Positions 1 through 10,234 of a stretch of DNA of 64,000 bases are shown here, in pieces. Source of the DNA: Akanthomyces muscarius (taxonomy: Eukaryota > Ascomycota > Sordariomycetes > Hypocreales > Cordycipitaceae); assembly GCF_028009165.1 (NCBI RefSeq), contig NC_079245.1, positions 2,976,001-3,040,000 of the forward strand. The letters are read 5' to 3'. A program made the position numbers and the translations under genes. Each line of letters begins with the position of its first letter. Position 1 is the stretch's first letter. The notes under the pieces are model-generated. The model was not told the origin of the DNA. It did no database searches and was given only the letters and a program-made list of their open reading frames with translations.

Positions 1-2757
1 GACTTATTGGGCAAACTACTAGCCATGCGACAGTGTGTTAGTCGCATACCTGTCTGAAAGAGAGAACAGCAAACAGTGGCCTTTCGAGGCTCCCTCAAGT
101 GTGACCGGGGCGAATTTCTTAGGTCAGCCTTGATCGGCCCTGGCTGCACCGTGCCTTGTACACGTCTGCACATCTGCCAGGCTACCAGACTTGGATCTGA
201 CAGGATTGACTACGTATGGAGATGCCTAAACTGCGTTTGCCAGGTAACTATAAGATGGAGTTGCCCAATTTTGTAAAACAGGGCTCGTGTGAACCTTGCC
301 CGCCGCGCCTGGGCCAACGCAGGTGACAACAACTATGAAAGCAAAGGCGTTGCCGCTGTAATGTTTCAGTCCCAAGACTTGTGCTTATGAACATTATGGA
401 TCACCACAGCGACGTCGTCGCGAAAGTAGGTGTAAGTAGCCTGGCCTGACCCGGTGGCACTTCACCGAACACAGAGAACACCAGAAAACCGGGGTTTTCT
501 TATTGGCATATTGTAGCACGCCCCGCGGAGGTAGTAATGTGTGGCCACATGGAAATAATATCAGTGATACTTTTTTCAATATCGCGTTAGAAACTTGGAA
601 TGGAAGTCTGTACGGATGGCAAAATGCTGTCCTTTACATCAGCAGAGTTCGTGAAAACGCGGTTACGAGGCGGTTGGAATGCGAATCAACGAATATTTCA
701 GTGTTATCTTTTATTCAGATAGAGCATAAGAAAACCCTTTTCCACCGGGAAAAAAAAACCTATACTCAAAGTTCCTGTACAATTCGCTCCCACCCGGTGC
801 TACGGCCTGCGATGAGGGCATAGAAAACTACGCCATAGCTGAATCATTGTGTCTAGAGTCTTAGGCCCTTGCAATAAGCTCGCACTTGACGGAGTAAATG
901 TTGGGATCATCGATAGGCCCATTATCTTGAACAATGTGCGGATTCGGAGAATGTCCGCAGTCTCGTAGACTATGAAAGGATTGGTGAGCTTAGTGAGTTT
1001 TGCGAAAGGCGCTTGACAGTTGGAAAGAACGAAAACTTACGTGAAAAGACTACACTGGTGATCTTCCTTCAATTCACTAACGGACTCAACATTGTACCTG
1101 CTCTTAACTCTGTCAGCTTGATATTTTGCAAGTTCTAATGCGACAGGAACGTACAGCCGGATAAGATTATGGCAGTTGATGTTCCTGATATCCTCGTGGG
1201 ATCCACTGGCATCGGGTTCGTCCCAGAGCCTGGCCTAACAGCAAGCGAAGAATGTCAGCTCTTATTCAGCAGTGGCCTGCGGATGCAAAACTCAACGTAC
1301 CAGGATTCCAGTTCGTGGTGCCGCCTGGGCAACAGCCACACAGGTAACGGTGACGGAGAGTAAAGTTTGGAGGAGCATTGCGACAGTTTGAGAGCGTGAT
1401 AATGAAGAACTCGCTTAGTAGTAGTGTTACGGCTAAAAAGTAGATGCAATCGTGGGCGAGCGGAGCTGATATTTATAATCATCTGGCGCGTTGAAGACCA
1501 AATAGTCCTGCATACAGCTCGCAGTGCATCCACGACATCTGCTGCGCTGGTGTAAATTTTGGAAATGATCAACTACCCCTGCCTCCAGCATTGCAGTTGA
1601 GATATAGCTGATCAATTGTTCACCGAGCAAGGCAACGACGGTCACGTTTGTGTGTAGAGATATATCACTTCTCGTAAAAGAGACGGATTGAGCAGAACGA
1701 TAAATCGCTTTAAGTGTAAGCATTTGGAGGTTGAACTATATAAGCAAGTACTTGTATCATTACGATGCTTTGTATACGCTACAGGATCTCTACCAACGGA
1801 TAACCGGCAATCCCTGTGGTCCGTGAAACATCAACTGCTCTGAGGTTGGGGGCGTGTAAAGATACAATTGCTAACTTCTCGCCAGTCTGAAAGAAAGCTG
1901 CAATGCAATTGGCTCGCACAAACTGCCGCGATGTGATTGACTCACAAATTTTCTTTTGCGCGGTCCTATCGTTTGCCGAAATGCAAAGACTAGGCTTCTA
2001 ATTCTGCAGCAGCGGCTCGCCATGTTGGGCACCGTTACTCAGCCAGCCACTTGGAGTGCCTATCAGACAACGTTACGTACCGACTGAATGGCGGCCGATC
2101 AACAGGTGTCCGACTTTTGCCTTTGCCTGATTGCCATGTCTCGAGTATCTCTGTCATCATGCATGATGATGCTCGCCGCCATGTAAAAATGACCGAGGTC
2201 TATGCGATACGTGGTCCGTAAAATCTTGTGTTTTGGAAATGTTGCTCCTTTTGTGCGCGGATGCCGGCCGCTGTGGCTGGCTGATGTGAAAATTTGCAGC
2301 GCATCAGGCCGAGATCTTCGGCCCGGCAGATGCTTCGCCCCCAAAGTGCATGAGTGCCATGTAGTAGCCGTGTCTTGAAAAACTCCAACGCTCCTGCATG
2401 AGCCTGGCAATAGTTACCGGCTGAGTCGAAAAGCACAGCCAGATCCAGTGCGCTGCAAATACAGTGTCTCGGATCTCCGCTAGCCTTGCATGCCCCCCGA
2501 AGCCTATAGCTGGCTGACATAGGACATCGGATCCTATCGATATTTACAACTCAAGAGTATGCCGGATCGTCCCTGTTTTCTATGGCTAGCTGAACCTCCA
2601 AGCACGGCTTGAGAAGGCTGCTGCGTCCTGCAGCGTAGATCCCCCGCCAGCATGGAAACACATCCGCGCCAGGCGCAAAAAAAAAAAACCCCCCGATGAA
2701 GAACACAAAAGCGAAAAGTCAGAAGCATGAGTTCGCCTCGATGATTGAGGAGCCATC
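1..2757. other. Intergenic stretch, no gene supported
   Basis: All open frames here are short (at most about 106 codons), overlap on both strands and show no recognisable motif, signal peptide or splice-linked continuation. Base composition is mixed, and I saw no obvious transposon ends or long direct repeats. A run of ten A followed by six or seven C sits near 2678-2693. This may be the 3' flank of a gene lying left of the window, or decayed DNA that I cannot identify. Confidence 0.5.
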
Positions 2758-2764
2758 TATAAAT
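2758..2764 (+). promoter_or_regulatory. TATA box of the 197-aa gene
   Basis: A TATAAAT element lies about 115 bp before the ATG at 2877. The leader between them is CA- and CT-rich, as in strongly expressed fungal genes. The position fits a core promoter; this is a motif reading only. Confidence 0.5.
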
Positions 2765-2876
2765 ATGCTGTGACGCGTCCTTGGATATCTCTCCAACTCC
2801 GGCTCCATCACCATAGCTCAAGCACACTTCCACACTCTTGTTCAATTGAAACATCTTACATCCTCAATCATAAAAT

Positions 2877-3470
2877 ATGGACTTTTTTCCTCAGGAGAAC
2901 TTTGATGGTTCAGCCGACTCCTTTGAAGTTGGAACGATCAAGCACCTGGTACTCAACACCAAATACAAGTCCATCCGAATGGGCAAGGATGCCGGCCTCA
3001 TGGTGTGGGCCGAAAACCACCCCGTCCCGACCGTGAAATGGACCACCGACAAGGCGTCCTTCCAAGGCGACGAGAAGCTCTACGAGTGTTTCGAGGTCCT
3101 CGCCATCGGTGCCAAGCCAACCTTCATCATCGGCATTCGCTTCAAGGACACCACGGGCGCCGCGCCTGGCCGCTACCTGCTGACCGTCAAGGCCGCCAAC
3201 ATTGGCGACGTGAAACTAAAGTCGAATGAGGTCGACACATTCACCCCCGTGGGAACTATGCCGTTTGACGGCAAGGACGTCACGACCGCCATCTACGTGC
3301 GCGACACCGTGAGCAACGTCTATGTGGCGACGGGATCCATTTACTTTGGCAAGAACCAGGCCGAGGGCAAGGCCGAGATCAAGGATGACACGGACTTCCC
3401 GAAGCAGCTGAAGCACGAGCAGAGCGGCAGCAGCGACTTTACCATCACTCTTGTCTCGACAGCAGAGTAG
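2877..3470 (+). CDS. Hypothetical protein, 197 aa, single exon
   Basis: I do not recognise this protein. The frame is intronless, starts at the first ATG after a TATA box and ends with TAG. It has no signal peptide and no membrane segment, so it is probably cytosolic. The sequence alternates hydrophobic and polar residues throughout, suggesting a beta-sandwich fold; examples are the segments KPTFIIGIRFKD and RYLLTVKAANIGDVKL around residues 80-115. There are few cysteines. Codon use is GC3-rich like that of neighbouring real genes, and no competing frame on the other strand has better support. The downstream neighbour is the secreted subtilisin on the same strand, about 960 bp away, with no sign of linkage in function. 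Confidence 0.7.
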   Translation: MDFFPQENFDGSADSFEVGTIKHLVLNTKYKSIRMGKDAGLMVWAENHPVPTVKWTTDKASFQGDEKLYECFEVLAIGAKPTFIIGIRFKDTTGAAPGRYLLTVKAANIGDVKLKSNEVDTFTPVGTMPFDGKDVTTAIYVRDTVSNVYVATGSIYFGKNQAEGKAEIKDDTDFPKQLKHEQSGSSDFTITLVSTAE

Positions 3471-4428
3471 TGTCGCAGAACACCTCATCAGGTCGTCAGG
3501 CTCATAGTTGAACTTGTCATGTACTCGCGAGAAAAGAGGAAGAGAAAATAAGAAACTCTGTTTTCCGACTTGACCTATGAACATCGTGATTTTAACTTTC
3601 CAAGAAGTAATCCCTTATCGCTTTTCTCCGCAGAGCTGTCAGAAGTGTTTATGCCAGTAAGTCAGGCTTGTGCCAGTAGACAACACGTCTCGCATTGCGG
3701 CCTGCGCCGGCTTTGTCTAGGGCTCGCCGTTGGTGATGAGAGGGGCCATACTCACCAGAATGTGCAGCCGTAAGCCTTTCTCGACTCGCCGTCGCAAGCC
3801 TCGTAGGGCCTCCAAGAATGTTGCGTTTTAAATGTCGTCAGGGAAATGTCCCGGTAGCGCACGTATCTTATCAGATCTGATCGACCCGTGTTGAGGTAAG
3901 AGCAAGACGCGGAGATGCGAGCCGATAGTATCACGTGGCACAAAGCCATCCAAGGTATATGCTAACTCAGCAGAAAAGAACTTTTCTACTGAATAAATTT
4001 GAGCTTGCAAGCGAGGATAACACAAAGGTAAAATTCGCCACACCTGGTGTTCTAGACTCGTGCATGGAGAGATTGAAAGCAAGCCACGAAAGTAAAGTCC
4101 AAGCCTCATCCCCCAATGTAAATTCGTACTGTTTGTTTGAGAAAACTTTTCCGATATACTAATCTTCTCATCTGCACACGTCAAAATACTGGTCTATATT
4201 GTTGAAACTGTCTTAAGAGGTGAGAACGAGCTTTCTCCTGCCAAGTTGATTCGCGTTAGCGAAGAACGTGTCTAGCAAGAACAGGATACTGACTCTACTT
4301 TGGATATTGAGTAATAACCTGTTGGTAGCTCCTTGACCGCATCCCTTCATCAGCATACTGGGTTTTATTCAAATCACCTTCCCCACAAAACCTTTATTTG
4401 ACCAGGGCACCGTCTCTAACACTGCACG
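3471..4428. other. Intergenic, promoter side of the subtilisin gene
   Basis: Only short overlapping frames are present. The last 100 bp before the ATG at 4429 are rich in CA and CT, typical of a fungal promoter and leader. I saw no TATA box or repeat. Confidence 0.5.
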
Positions 4429-5787
4429 ATGAGGCTGTTCAACACCCTCGCCGCCGTTCTCGCGGCTACATGCGCATCAGTCCTCGCTGGTGCCGCTGGA
4501 GTCGAAAAGTCTGGTCACGCTGGAACATTCATCGTCGTTCTAAAGAAAGGCATCTCAACACGCAGCGTGGACTCCCATATCGAATTGGTTCATGCAATGC
4601 ACATGAACTCACTGGGCCGACGCGAGCTTTCTCTCCCCGGTATCAAAGATGTGTTTTCCATTGGAAACTTCCAGGCATATTCTGGTTCTTTTGACGATGA
4701 TACCCTGCAAAAGATCCGAGAGCTTCCAGAGGTATAATCCCCGGACTATGCATCTTCCATGCACGAACCGACTACCGCCACCGTCTTGGAATACTGAATA
4801 ATTTCTGAAACTTCTCAGGTTGACAGCGCAGAGCTTGAGCAGAAGTTTACACCCGATGCCGTAGCTACCCAGGAGGCTGCAGACCATGGCCTGGCGTCCA
4901 TGTCCAGCCACGGCCCTGGAGCCAATAACTTCATCTACGACGAGAGCGCTGGCAAGGGGACTTTCGCTTATGTGATTGACTCGGGCATCCAAGGCGCCCA
5001 CCCAGACTTTGGCGGGCGCGTCAAGCAAGGATTCAGCGTGACAGGGTCTTTTGACAACCTTTATAACCACGGAACCCGTGTTGCTGGATGTCAGGGCTCT
5101 ACAACCTACGGAGTTGCAAAACACGCGGAAATTATTGACGTGCGGGTATTCGAACACGCGAGCGGAACCACTGCGGAGAACATCCTCAGAGGTTTCAGCT
5201 GGGCCGTCGAAGACATTCTTAACAAGTCACAAGCCCATAAATCAGTCATCAACATCTCCATGGGTACGTGGAAAAACAATGTTCTCTATTTCGAAAGAAT
5301 GACAAAAGGTCTAACTACTTTCAAAGTCGCGGAGGGGCTCGAAAATGCGGATAACGACCCAGTCACCAGAGCTGTAGAAGCTGCCTTTCAAAAGGGTATT
5401 CTCACCGTTATTGGAGCAGGGAATAAGGCTTATAATGTGAGAGAGGTTGCTCCCGCCGCGGCTCCCAATGCTGTGACAGTCGGCGCGATTGACCGGGACT
5501 GGGCACTTTGGAGCAGTTCCGGCGTTGGAGCAGGCGTCGATATCCTGGCCCCAGGAGTGGATATTCTCACAATCACAAGCGAGAATAACGAACCGATACG
5601 AGGTTCTGGAACCTCTTTCGCGACTCCATACGTCTCTGGCGTGGCACTATACCTGGCTGCTTTGGAGACCTTCAAAAGCACCCAGGAGTGGATCGATAAG
5701 ATCAAGGCTCTTGGAACGGCCGGAAAGGTTTCAGGCTTGAGGGATGATACCGTCAACTTGGTTGCCTATGATGGCGTCTCTGCTTAG
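4429..5787 (+). CDS. Secreted subtilisin-like serine protease (peptidase family S8A, proteinase K type)
   Basis: This is a secreted endoprotease. Exons: 4429-4731, 4819-5263 and 5327-5787. The second intron (5264-5326) is 63 bp with a GTACGT donor and CTAAC branch site; it contains no stop and keeps frame, so the protein is about 402 aa spliced or 423 aa if it is retained. A signal peptide covers residues 1-20. An I9-type prodomain follows (TFIVVLKKGIS onward). The catalytic domain carries the triad Asp in VIDSGI, His in NHGTRVAG and Ser in GSGTSFATPYVSG, plus the oxyanion Asn in GAGN. YGVAKHAEIIDVRVF matches the family core. The usual substrate-pocket SLGG is altered to ISM(V/G), and HGTHVAG reads HGTRVAG, so the protein is a divergent member. 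In fungi such enzymes serve nutrition or host-cuticle breakdown; the role here is inferred. Confidence 0.9.
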
Positions 5788-6071
5788 GCCTCTCCATTGC
5801 TCGCGCTTCGGTACGGGAGACCTTAGGCATCGTAATCGAGCCGGATCTTGGTAATGACTGTCGTGGCCAAGCCAGGGTCACGCCCTAGATAGCTGCTGTT
5901 TCTCGATGGAGCAGCAGCCAATGCCCTGGAGGGGGAGCTGAGCCTTACTATGTGAACAGAATACTCCTCAATATGAAAACTGTAACAAATGTACTGGATA
6001 CTGTCTTTTGACCTCCTTCCTGCTGACAGCCTGTGCCCCTATTCCATCAGTACGTCTTCATTCTCTTGAGC

Positions 6072-6855
6072 CTATTCATCTTCATCCTCATCTTCATCCT
6101 CCTCTTCCGATCGATCACGGATGAAACGAGTCACGCGCCTGGGTTCGGACATGCAATACTCTATTTCTTCCCCGCCACTTTCGATTACTTGAGGCTGCCC
6201 GAAGGTGCGGCTTGTCAGTCCCCCGCCTTGGCCACACCCACAACTATTATGTCCTGCAATCATCAAGCACGCTTTGTCGTCAGTCCTCTTGAAGCCAGAG
6301 TCGTTAGTGTACTCTCGGTAATCATCAGTAAGGTCACCGGTTCTTTTGTTCCACATTAATTCAGCACGGCTGCGCTTGATACTATGCAATACCTAACAGC
6401 ATCGTAGAGAAAGCCCATCCGTAGCCCTTGGGGATGATGGGTAAGGCCGTGGTATTAAAAAACTCCGCTCCCACGTACATCGACCTCTTGAACCAATGCT
6501 AAAGCTTTGATCGGTGGTTGACATACGAGAAGTTGTCGCCACTGCTGCTCATACGGGCATCCAGCGCCGTCCTTTTGCTGCTGTGCATGAACAGTCGTCG
6601 TTGTAGTCGCCGCAAGCAGCTCTGACGAACCAGGCGTGCTTGGTGTATTTGCGGGCTTCTCTCTCCAACCCTCAGGATGGAAGGCCTTGATAGCAGGTCC
6701 TTTAGGAAAGGTCGCCTGGTTTTTCCCAGTCTTGGGCCAAAGGTGGCGAAATGATCCATTAATATATCGGAAAATGTTTCGCAATACAGAGCATAACCTG
6801 CAGGTCTAGGAACTTGGAATAAAGCTGCTATTATTTCCACATGATCGAAGAGCAA
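6072..6855 (-). CDS. Possible multi-exon hypothetical gene (weak)
   Basis: Three minus-strand frames, covering about 6499-6855, 6455-6784 and 6072-6389, read more like protein than their surroundings. The middle one has a Thr/Ala-rich stretch and a segment around GPAIKAFHPEGWREKP. The last ends in an acidic tail (repeated Glu/Asp, from CTTCATC repeats at 6057-6107). I could not join them with convincing splice sites, and no family is recognisable. It could be one small gene, a broken gene or chance. Boundaries are only the limits of the frames. Confidence 0.2.
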
Positions 6856-7261
6856 TGCCCATGTTTTATTGACACGCTGGGCCTTGAGCAGAGAGGAGTG
6901 GGGGAGCTGAGACAGAATGATGATAAGGAAGGAGGTGGAGGTTGGTTGGGCTCACTATGTAGCTGCATGTTGGGCGGCTGCGCCCGTTGCATTGGAACCT
7001 TTGTGGCCGGCAATTAAGTTACACTAAATAGAAAGTAGACGCCTAATAAAACTACAAGTACACTGAAGCTTTACCCAACCAACCCTTGTAATTCATGCGT
7101 AACACCCGCTTTGCATCGGCACGTTGGCCAAAGTCTCCACCCCCGGACCTCAGCTAGACAGATCCACGGAATCGGGCACGCAATTGCACCTCGACTTTGC
7201 ATCCACGCATTGAAATACCAACATCGGGCCGGCTTCGCATAGAAACCACAAAAAAAGGGCG
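6856..7261. other. Intergenic, promoter of the M20 peptidase gene
   Basis: No coding frame is supported here. The last 60 bp before the ATG at 7262 hold a CA-rich leader. Confidence 0.5.
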
Positions 7262-8557
7262 ATGCGTCTCGAATCCATTGTCGCCGTGCTCGCGGCTCTG
7301 CCGGCTGCGCTCTGCTTCCAGGAGCAGGCGCCCCTAAAAGGCCACGGCAAGCTGCACGGCGCCACCTCCGCGGACAAGCACGCTCCCTCGTACCGCAAGG
7401 CCCTGATCGACCTGCACCGGAACCTGGTCACCATCCCGTCCATCTCGGGCGACGAGTTCAAGGTCGGCCAGTGGCTCGTCGACTACCTGATCAGCCGCGA
7501 CTTCCGCGCCGACATCCAGTTCGTCGAGCCGCGCGAGGGCACGCCCGAAGGTGCGCAGCGCTTCAACGTCCTGGCCTGGCCGGGCCAGTACTCGAACCCG
7601 CGCCCGCGGGTGCTCATCTCCAGCCACATTGACGTGGTCCCGCCGTTCATTTCCTATGGTATCGACGACGGCCCCATCACCAAGGACACCGTCATCCGGG
7701 GCCGCGGGTCCGTCGACGCCAAGGCCGCCGTCGCCGCCATGACGATTGCCGTCGAGGAGCTCGTGGCCGCCGGGCGCGTGAAAAAGGACGACGTGATGCT
7801 CGTCTTTGTCGTCGGCGAGGAGGTTGCCGGCGACGGCATGATTACCTTTTCCGACGCCGCTCACGCCCGCGACGAGCCGCCGTCGTGGCACTCGGTCATC
7901 TTTGGCGAGCCCACCGAGAGCAAGCTCGTCTGCGGCCACAAGGGCGCACTCTTCTGCGACCTCAAGGTGACGGGCGTCGCCAGCCACAGCGGGTACCCCT
8001 GGCTCGGCAAGTCGGCCAACGAGCTGCTCATCCACGCTGTGTCCAAGATTCTCGAGACGGATCTCGGGAGCTCCGAGCTCTATGGCAACACGACGTTCAA
8101 CTTGGGCGTCATGGAAGGCGGTCTGGCGGGTAACGTGGTGGCTGCGTCCGCGACGGGCAAGTTTGGCGCCCGCGTTGCTATTGGGCCGGAGAAGAATGGC
8201 CATCTGATCGTCAAGAAGAGAATTCAGGCTATCCTGGATGAGGTTGACAAGGATGCGTTTGAGATGACCTGCAATCCCGGCTATGGCACTGTGGACTGCA
8301 ACTGCGACGTCAAAGGTGAGTGTCTTTGGCATGGTGCTTGTGAATATGACTGACATCACATAGGTTTCGAAACTCTTACTGTCAACTACGGCACTGATGT
8401 CGCCAATCTCAAGGGCAATTTCACGAGATATCTATACGGACCTGGCTCTATCCTCGTTGCGCACGGCGAGAATGAAGCCCTGACTGTGGGCGACCTGGAG
8501 TCGGCTGTTGAAAACTATGAAAAGTTGATTGAGCATGCGCTGAGTAACAAGTCATAA
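7262..8557 (+). CDS. Secreted M20-family metallopeptidase / carboxypeptidase
   Basis: Predicted zinc-dependent exo- or dipeptidase of the M20 (ArgE/DapE/ACY1) fold, 415 aa. Exons are 7262-8315 and 8364-8557; the 48-bp intron has a GTGAGT donor and ends in ATAG. Residues 1-19 form a signal peptide. Metal-site motifs are visible in order: His in SSHIDVVPP, bridging Asp in [10 protein letters not shown], the Glu pair in VGEEVAGDG, Glu in FGEPTESKL and the later His in VASHSGYPW, which belongs to the dimerisation lid domain. The C-terminal part (residues about 370-415) has the usual M20 ending around [16 protein letters not shown]. Fungal relatives are annotated as probable extracellular carboxypeptidases. 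It is tail-to-tail with MRI1, and a role in extracellular peptide use is inferred. Confidence 0.88.
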
Positions 8558-8670
8558 AAGATCTGCATTGCGTGAACGTTTGGCATGAGGTTGTAGTGTA
8601 GGAATAGGAAGTCTGTCATATTTACTGCGTTATAGATCATTTCATGTACGAATTATATCCTGTATTCTCA

Positions 8671-9837
8671 TCACGCCTTGACAATCTGCGCCCAGCGCTC
8701 GGGCATAATTTTGGAAAAGTCAAACTTGTCATCTGCACCCTTCTCGACCGCGCCCTTTTCCGTGACGACAGCATCAATGAGCTCGGCGGGTGTCACGTCA
8801 AAGGCCGGGTTCCAGACATTGATACGCTGGTCAGCTGTAGCAACGCGCACCTTGGTAGTCTCGTCGACGGTGCCATCGGGCTTGATGACGGCACCTGTAA
8901 TTTGGGTGAGCTCCTCCGGCTTGCGCTCCTCAATCTTGATACCGTCGCCAGTTTCGGTGACGAGATCAATGCTCGTCGTGGGGGCGGCGACAATGAACTT
9001 GATGCTGTGGAACTTGGCCAGGACGGCCAGCTGATAGGTACCGATCTTGTTGGCCGTGTCGCCGTTGCGGACGACACGGTCGGCGCCGACAATGACGGCT
9101 GTAATGTTCTTTTCGGCGCCTCGCGTGCGGAAGAGCGAGGCGGCCATAGAGTCGGTAATGAGCGTGCTAGGGATACCCTCAAAGACGAGCTCAAAGGCAG
9201 TGAGGCGGCTGCCCTGGTTGTATGGCCGGGTCTCTGTGCAGAATGCGTGCTGGAGAAGACCCTTGGACTGAAGCGTGCGGATGATTCCAAGCGCAGTACC
9301 ATGACCAGAGGTAGCTAACGAGCCGGTATTGCAATGGGTGAGCACGGAAATCTGCTTGTCGGAGCTAGCACCGACTTGCGCACGCAGCCACTCGGCACCG
9401 TAGTCGCCAATGGCCATGTTTGTTTTGAGATCCTTTTCGAAAATCTTTTCCGCCTCGTCGATAAAGGCCTCGACAATCTCAATCGCGGTAGCCGCGGCGC
9501 CGGCAGCGCGTATTCTGGCCTTGAGCTGGTTGATGGCGTTGGTCAGGTCGACGGCCGTCGGACGGCTTTCCTTGAGATAGTCGAGGGCGGTGTCGATGTA
9601 GGAGACAACGGATTCAGTCGAGCCTTCGGGGACAGAGCCATTATGAAATTCGACAGCGAGACCCAGACTCGCGACAATGGCAATAGCTGGCGCGCCACGT
9701 GTGCGCATGCTGGCGATACTGTCAAAAGCCTCTTGCCGGGTCGCGACATTGTCGTAATGGAATTCATGGGGCAGACGAAGCTGGTCGAGAACCTCGAGCT
9801 TGCCCCGGGTATACTTGACGGCCTGGAGAGTCGACAT
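8671..9837 (-). CDS. MRI1: Methylthioribose-1-phosphate isomerase
   Basis: Catalyses the aldose-ketose isomerisation of 5-methylthioribose-1-phosphate to the ribulose form in the methionine salvage pathway; cytosolic. The protein is 388 aa with no intron, matching the eIF2B-alpha/beta/delta-like MTNA family. Visible motifs are the N-terminal MRTRGAPAIAI, the catalytic Cys in LTHCNTGSLAT (about residue 175) and the catalytic Asp in VGADRVVRNGDTANKIGT (about residue 260). The C-terminus has NPAFDVTPAELIDAVVTE. The frame is open for 28 more codons upstream, but the ATG at 9837 gives the family start MSTLQAVKYTRG, so I chose that. It shares a 397-bp intergenic region with the divergent TRS130. 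Confidence 0.96.
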   Translation of the reverse strand: MSTLQAVKYTRGKLEVLDQLRLPHEFHYDNVATRQEAFDSIASMRTRGAPAIAIVASLGLAVEFHNGSVPEGSTESVVSYIDTALDYLKESRPTAVDLTNAINQLKARIRAAGAAATAIEIVEAFIDEAEKIFEKDLKTNMAIGDYGAEWLRAQVGASSDKQISVLTHCNTGSLATSGHGTALGIIRTLQSKGLLQHAFCTETRPYNQGSRLTAFELVFEGIPSTLITDSMAASLFRTRGAEKNITAVIVGADRVVRNGDTANKIGTYQLAVLAKFHSIKFIVAAPTTSIDLVTETGDGIKIEERKPEELTQITGAVIKPDGTVDETTKVRVATADQRINVWNPAFDVTPAELIDAVVTEKGAVEKGADDKFDFSKIMPERWAQIVKA

Positions 9838-10234
9838 AATGAGAGCCGCGTGCTTGACAAAAAAAGAGTTGTTTAACAGAAAATGACGAAGCCGACGGCG
9901 ATATATTCTTTGCCCCTCCATCCCGCCAATAAATTCTGCCGAGACCCCGCTAACCTCAGCACGTTGATGGCGTCAGGCCAGCGAGTGGCTCCCCTGCAAC
10001 ACCTCTTACAGCACTCACCGCCCTGTGGCTAGCGGCTCTCCACAGCGCCCCGTGGCGGTCCCTTCAGGGGCTTCCCAGGGCGAGAGGCGCAGGTGGCTAG
10101 GGCGGCTTCAGGCTGCTGCAAGGCTGCGCCACGTAAGTTAACCACAGCTCCCAGTTGCGACACACACGCTCACACTACACACGACACCTCTTCCCCAGTG
10201 CTGCTTGCCAGAGACCAATGGCAAACGCTTTGCC
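9838..10234. promoter_or_regulatory. Bidirectional intergenic promoter, MRI1 / TRS130
   Basis: The two genes are divergent, with 397 bp between their ATGs. The centre (about 10010-10130) is GC-rich, with CAGCGCCCCGTGG and CCCTTCAGGGG, the latter a near-palindrome. I see no TATA box. No specific factor can be assigned. Confidence 0.5.

Noticed and set aside
1..2757. RIP-mutated transposon relic
   Set aside because: The region is not strongly AT-rich and no transposon protein pieces were readable; a dinucleotide RIP index was not computed.
7334..8359. 341-codon minus-strand ORF antisense to the M20 peptidase gene
   Set aside because: Shadow frame caused by high GC3; the plus strand has all family motifs.
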